Shown here piece by piece: positions 62,101 to 64,000 of a DNA stretch of 64,000 nt. The notes below the pieces were generated by a model. That model had not been told where the DNA came from and did no database searches. It saw only the letters and a program-made list of their open reading frames with translations. The position numbers were made by a program, and so were the translations under genes. How positions within the stretch are numbered: position 1 is the stretch's first letter; every line of letters starts with the position of its first letter. This DNA comes from Macropodus opercularis (Eukaryota > Chordata > Actinopteri > Anabantiformes > Osphronemidae): NCBI GenBank assembly GCA_030770545.1, contig CM061093.1, forward strand, positions 992,001 through 1,056,000, given 5' to 3'.

Positions 62101-64000
62101 AAAGTATCTGAAATTGAGTGATGGCAGTTGGACCCTGTAATGGTTCTCACAGTACTTGAGAGTTCACACGTACTAATGAAAGTAAATGTGAAACAAACGT
62201 TTTTGTTCATTTCCTGTTTCCTGTTTAGAGTGAGTCTTTTGCTTGCTCGTTGTTTGGTGTTACAGTTTGTTCTTGCCTTGTAGTTAAATGCACCCTGTTT
62301 TTTTGGTTTGTTCCTCACTATCTTATTTGTTACCCACTGTGAACTCAGCTTGGTTTGTCATTCGTCATTATCTGTTATTCTGTACTTTCATGTTGATTGT
62401 GCTGCAGCTGCAGGTGTTACGTAGTAATAATCTGTGAATTTAGGGCTACAGCTCCAATAAAGAGCTTTGTGCAAGTGAAAGTCTTGCTGTTAACCAGGCT
62501 GGACACCGCAAGGGTCTCTCCCATGCCCAGCACCACAGCCAAAAACCTTCGCTTTTACACACGTAACAACATAACACACAACAAATAAACACATTCAAAC
62601 TACAACTACAACGTAACAAACACATCGCTACTCTATATGGGACAGCGGCCGCACCCACAATGCACTGGTCCCCTAAAATATGATTTTTTAAGTGAATGCT
62701 ATCTTAAGAATGTCTTTTGAGTTTTCAATTGTAAAAATGCTGAAAAGAGGGTATAATTTTCAGTCCTGAATTTGTCTATAAATTGTGGACTACAATGAGA
62801 ATTTACGTCATATGGAATGGATAAAAACATGATTTACCAAGAGCCCAAAAGGCACGGCTAGCTCAGAACCAGATGATATTAGTGGTAACAGGTTATGTGG
62901 CCATTGGATTTAGCCTTCAGGCTCTGTAACACCCCCTTCAGCTCATGGTAGAACGACAGCACAGTGGTAGCAGTTCAAAATGACCCTGTTGTCACTGCAG
63001 TATGATTGTGTTGCAAACAAAGTATTTTCAAGTCTGGATGCTAGTCTCAGTTCAACCACCAGGCATCGCAAAGTTGTTTCCATATTTCCAGTTCACGACT
63101 GCTCTTAGGCTGTCACTGCTGCTGTAGCTCATATCTGACCTTAACATGTGTATTGTACCAAATATATTCTGTTATGTAGTATCAGTTGTACTGTAAACTA
63201 CATGTACACTTACACATAGGCCTATTCAAATAATAAGGGTCATTTAAATGGGGATTTATGTAAGAGAACTTCATTTCTTATGGGCTTGTGTTGATAATAT
63301 ACAGACACACGTCAACTTCTTGTGTGGTAAATGTGGCTACATAGCAAACAAGTGGGATCTGGTTAGTCTATACAAATAATCTGACAAATAATCACACTCT
63401 CAGAGCAGGGTAGCAAACTGCAGCAACGGTGGCTCAGCTAACACGTCCTGTATATGTAGCTTCTTCTGCAGTAGTTCTGACATGGCAGCTTTCCTTAACA
63501 CTAGAGCAGGAGAATTGGAAATCCAGCAGGACAGTTGCCCTTCAGGACCAGATTTGCCCACCCCTGCATTAGAGTAACACAACTTCAGAACTGTGGTGCA
63601 TATTTTACCAAGGAGGACTCACACAGAGACGTCCACTGACTACAGCAATTTAAATAAAAATACGGCCATACCATGTATGTGACAGCTGACAGAGAGGCCT
63701 GAGGATTATTCAGTCATATATATCCAGATTCCTGATGTTGAATCTTTTTCTTGTACTAGACTCAAAGCAGAAACCCCTAAACATATACACACAAGAAATA
63801 AACGACCTGCATGGACATTAATCTGTTTCTGTTTATTTCAGAATAAAGTAGTGACTGTGGACGGGGTCAAGGTCAAGCTACAGGTCAGTGAGTTCTTTTT
63901 TTGTTGTTGTTTTTGTTGTCGTTGTTCTCTTGTTCTATTTGTTGTGTTAGGAAAGTGGAAGCAGCCTGTTTTGCTTTCCTCTTTTAGATATGGGACACAG
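53124..64000 (+). CDS. rab37: Rab37 small GTPase, 5' part (exons 1-3 and start of 4), runs off window
   Basis: A Rab GTPase of exocytic and secretory vesicles (family knowledge). Exons: 53124-53345, 59349-59459, 63842-63883, and 63988 to beyond the window edge; all junctions are phase 0 with GT-AG. Exon 1 encodes a variable N-terminus ending 'PTYDEELVHK'. Exon 2 begins 'TILVGDSGVGKTS' (P-loop GDSGVGKT) and ends 'FSATVGIGFT' (switch I). Exon 3 is 'NKVVTVDGVKVKLQ'. Exon 4 starts 'IWDT', the G3/switch II DTAG motif, cut after the first base of the next codon. 'NKVVTVDG' with 'LVQFDQGKFIPGSFSATVGI' separates it from Rab26. Either of two ATGs may start it: 53124 (strong Kozak) or 53190, which gives 'MERMESMEP'. 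The 'VGIGF' form matches the alternative Rab37 isoform known in mammals; the usual form has 'VGIDF'. Confidence 0.9.
53346..55190. other. rab37 intron 1, left part, no other gene
   Basis: Short frames only. SINE-type words ('gtgagaggcgggattgaccc') occur near 54590-54640. Confidence 0.5.
55190..55325 (+). mobile_element. SINE-type repeat in rab37 intron 1
   Basis: 'ggcggcagggtggtgtggtg' and 'gttagcactggcctttctgt' (box-A-like head), then 'gagtgttctccccgtgtctg', 'cagctgggatcggctccagc' and a GAAT-repeat end ('gatgaatgaatgaatgag'). The middle with box B is deleted. Confidence 0.75.
55440..55870 (-). pseudogene. Tc1-like transposase remnant in rab37 intron 1
   Basis: Minus frame 55735-55460 reads 'KPQPLLSKKNVAAHLKFAKK', 'QLDVSQHYWLNIQWTDETKT' and 'ELFGNNTQHYVW', which is the first catalytic Asp block (WTDE) of a Tc1 transposase. 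Upstream in the minus sense, 'GPGRPGKMTDSTE' (about 55850-55810) is the end of the DNA-binding domain, followed by stops. Inactive. Confidence 0.88.
55990..56095 (-). mobile_element. SINE-type repeat head, minus orientation
   Basis: The plus strand reads 'gtagacacagggaggacatg', 'cagactccacacagaaaggc' and 'gggaatcgaacccggggcct', the last being the reverse complement of a tRNA-like box B (GGTTCGATTCCC). It then reaches the head with 'cgctgtgaggcgatagtgct'. Confidence 0.8.
56487..56763. repeat. ~277-bp repeat, copy A (pair with 58454-58731)
   Basis: From 'cagacacacagccaacacaa' to 'attggcca' this is almost identical to 58454-58731. I count about three substitutions and one inserted C. The flanks differ. 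The left flank (about 56220-56480) resembles another decayed fish repeat. Confidence 0.92.
57825..58010 (-). mobile_element. LINE fragment, internally deleted
   Basis: 3' UTR words shared with the LINE at 2987 ('ctcccgttctacatatagaa', 'aaccacaagtagactgagtg') jump at about 57940 to RT-coding words ('tgtctaaagctgtgagaaga', 'tcattagttactctaa') equivalent to 4370-4420. The intervening RT region is missing. Confidence 0.8.
58454..58731. repeat. ~277-bp repeat, copy B
   Basis: Near-identical direct repeat of 56487-56763, preceded by a CA-rich stretch ('gcacacacacttg'). Beyond the high-identity core, 'ttgtaacacaagatatgtta' weakly resembles the sequence after copy A. Confidence 0.92.
58880..59190 (-). 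mobile_element. LINE fragment (RT N-terminal region)
   Basis: The minus frame reads 'NSAKSATCLLDPIPTRSIST', 'LNQINQSLFTGYVPRAFKVA', 'VVKPLLKIYRPIVNLPFISK' and 'VPEKIVAEQL', then 'DFQSGFRS'. This is the RT entry block of the same LINE family as 2987-4446 and 13755-15437, ending 150 bp before rab37 exon 2. Confidence 0.85.
59560..60349 (+). mobile_element. L2-clade LINE in rab37 intron 2, left part
   Basis: The end of the endonuclease and the linker are readable across frames: 'DNIMVLLIPHWQKLKLCRP', 'RTSKKWTSEAVGELQACLDR', 'TNWAVFKSATNSLDEYTDIV', then 'KPWFTAKLRQLRSEKR'. A stop at 59833-59835 and frame changes make it inactive. It is interrupted at about 60350 by a Penelope-like fragment and resumes after about 60960. 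Confidence 0.85.
60350..60960 (-). mobile_element. Penelope-like element fragment with GIY-YIG endonuclease
   Basis: The minus strand reads 'YNVPVYFKPTNTLRQKLVHL', 'KDPTTGPKHKRSNLVYTVQC' and 'SEECSELYIGET' (about 60950-60760; GIY-YIG motif 'VYTVQC...LYIGET'). Further on it reads 'PSLNRGRGLRHNSIYQAALS' (about 60700-60640), the usual C-terminal end of vertebrate Penelope/Neptune elements. The downstream part has the 'gagaatctccaca' end near 60350. The reverse transcriptase is absent (5' truncation). Confidence 0.82.
60961..61790 (+). mobile_element. L2-clade LINE in rab37 intron 2, right part
   Basis: It resumes in RT: 'DFLACRQTAVREKCPSALD', 'PPRLHPFAPVI' (decayed SPQGC...LSPLL block), then, after a deletion, 'QRLYFLRQLKKFHLSVKMLV' and 'NIYTATIKSITVWLAAATAK'. 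The C-terminus and 3' UTR end near 'caccaggtcaaattccaagt'. The catalytic FADD box is deleted. Confidence 0.8.
61791..62959. other. rab37 intron 2, no other gene
   Basis: Short frames only; nothing assignable. Confidence 0.5.
62960..63085 (+). repeat. Dispersed repeat, inverted relative to 18700-18832
   Basis: 'cagtggtagcagttcaaaat', 'cagtatgattgtgttgcaaa', 'ttcaaccaccaggcatcgca' and 'gttgtttccatatttccagt' appear in the same order on the minus strand at 18700-18832. Confidence 0.65.
63505..63567. repeat. Fragment of the inverted-repeat element seen at 30895
   Basis: 'atccagcaggacagttgccc', followed by 'ttcaggaccagatttgccca', shares its core with 30979-31012. Confidence 0.5.

Noticed and set aside
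1..64000. CRISPR arrays, operons, phage or bacterial defence systems
   Set aside because: There are no regularly spaced direct repeats with unique spacers and no prokaryotic gene arrangement. Introns and fish transposons show this is vertebrate nuclear DNA.

Overview
The window looks like teleost fish nuclear DNA. It has long AT-rich non-coding stretches, GT-AG introns, many decayed fish-type transposable elements (L2-clade LINEs with ATCT tails, LINEs with a 'TTTATTTATATAGCGCC' tail, Tc1-like transposons, a Penelope-like element, a TTAA-flanked MITE, tRNA-like SINE-type repeats), and three recognisable vertebrate protein genes. There are no operons, ribosomal RNA genes, CRISPR arrays or prokaryotic signals.

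Layout. Positions 1-4446 are three LINE remnants. Positions 4447-11952 are an accessory block: an unresolved repeat-like stretch, a putative LTR, and a GC-rich 8.1-9.9 kb reading frame made mainly of 27-residue and 13-residue tandem repeats. A TTAA-flanked palindromic MITE ends that frame, and two more LTR-like segments follow in the opposite orientation. From 12 to 40 kb I see no convincing gene. This stretch holds a Tc1 copy split by a LINE (nested insertion with a matching 7-bp target duplication), a second copy of the MITE, and SINE-type, LINE and Tc1 fragments.

The genic part starts at 40.6 kb. eme1 (minus strand, 8 coding exons, complete, 590 codons) encodes the non-catalytic partner of the MUS81 structure-specific endonuclease. 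mrpl27 (plus strand, 4 exons, complete, 147 codons) encodes mitochondrial ribosomal protein bL27m. The two are head to head with about 1 kb between start codons. Inside that gap is an unexplained open exon-like stretch with a good splice donor. At 53.1 kb the 5' part of rab37 (plus strand) begins. Exons 1-3 and the first bases of exon 4 are present and the gene runs off the right edge. Its introns carry a Tc1 remnant, a nearly identical ~277-bp repeat pair, LINE fragments, and a LINE interrupted by a Penelope-like GIY-YIG fragment.

The three genes have unrelated roles: DNA repair and recombination, mitochondrial translation, and vesicle trafficking. Nothing in the window looks like a novel multi-gene system. 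The least explained items are the tandem-repeat reading frame at 8.1-9.9 kb and the small spliced frame between eme1 and mrpl27. All identifications come from reading the sequence and from memory of the families; no database search was run.
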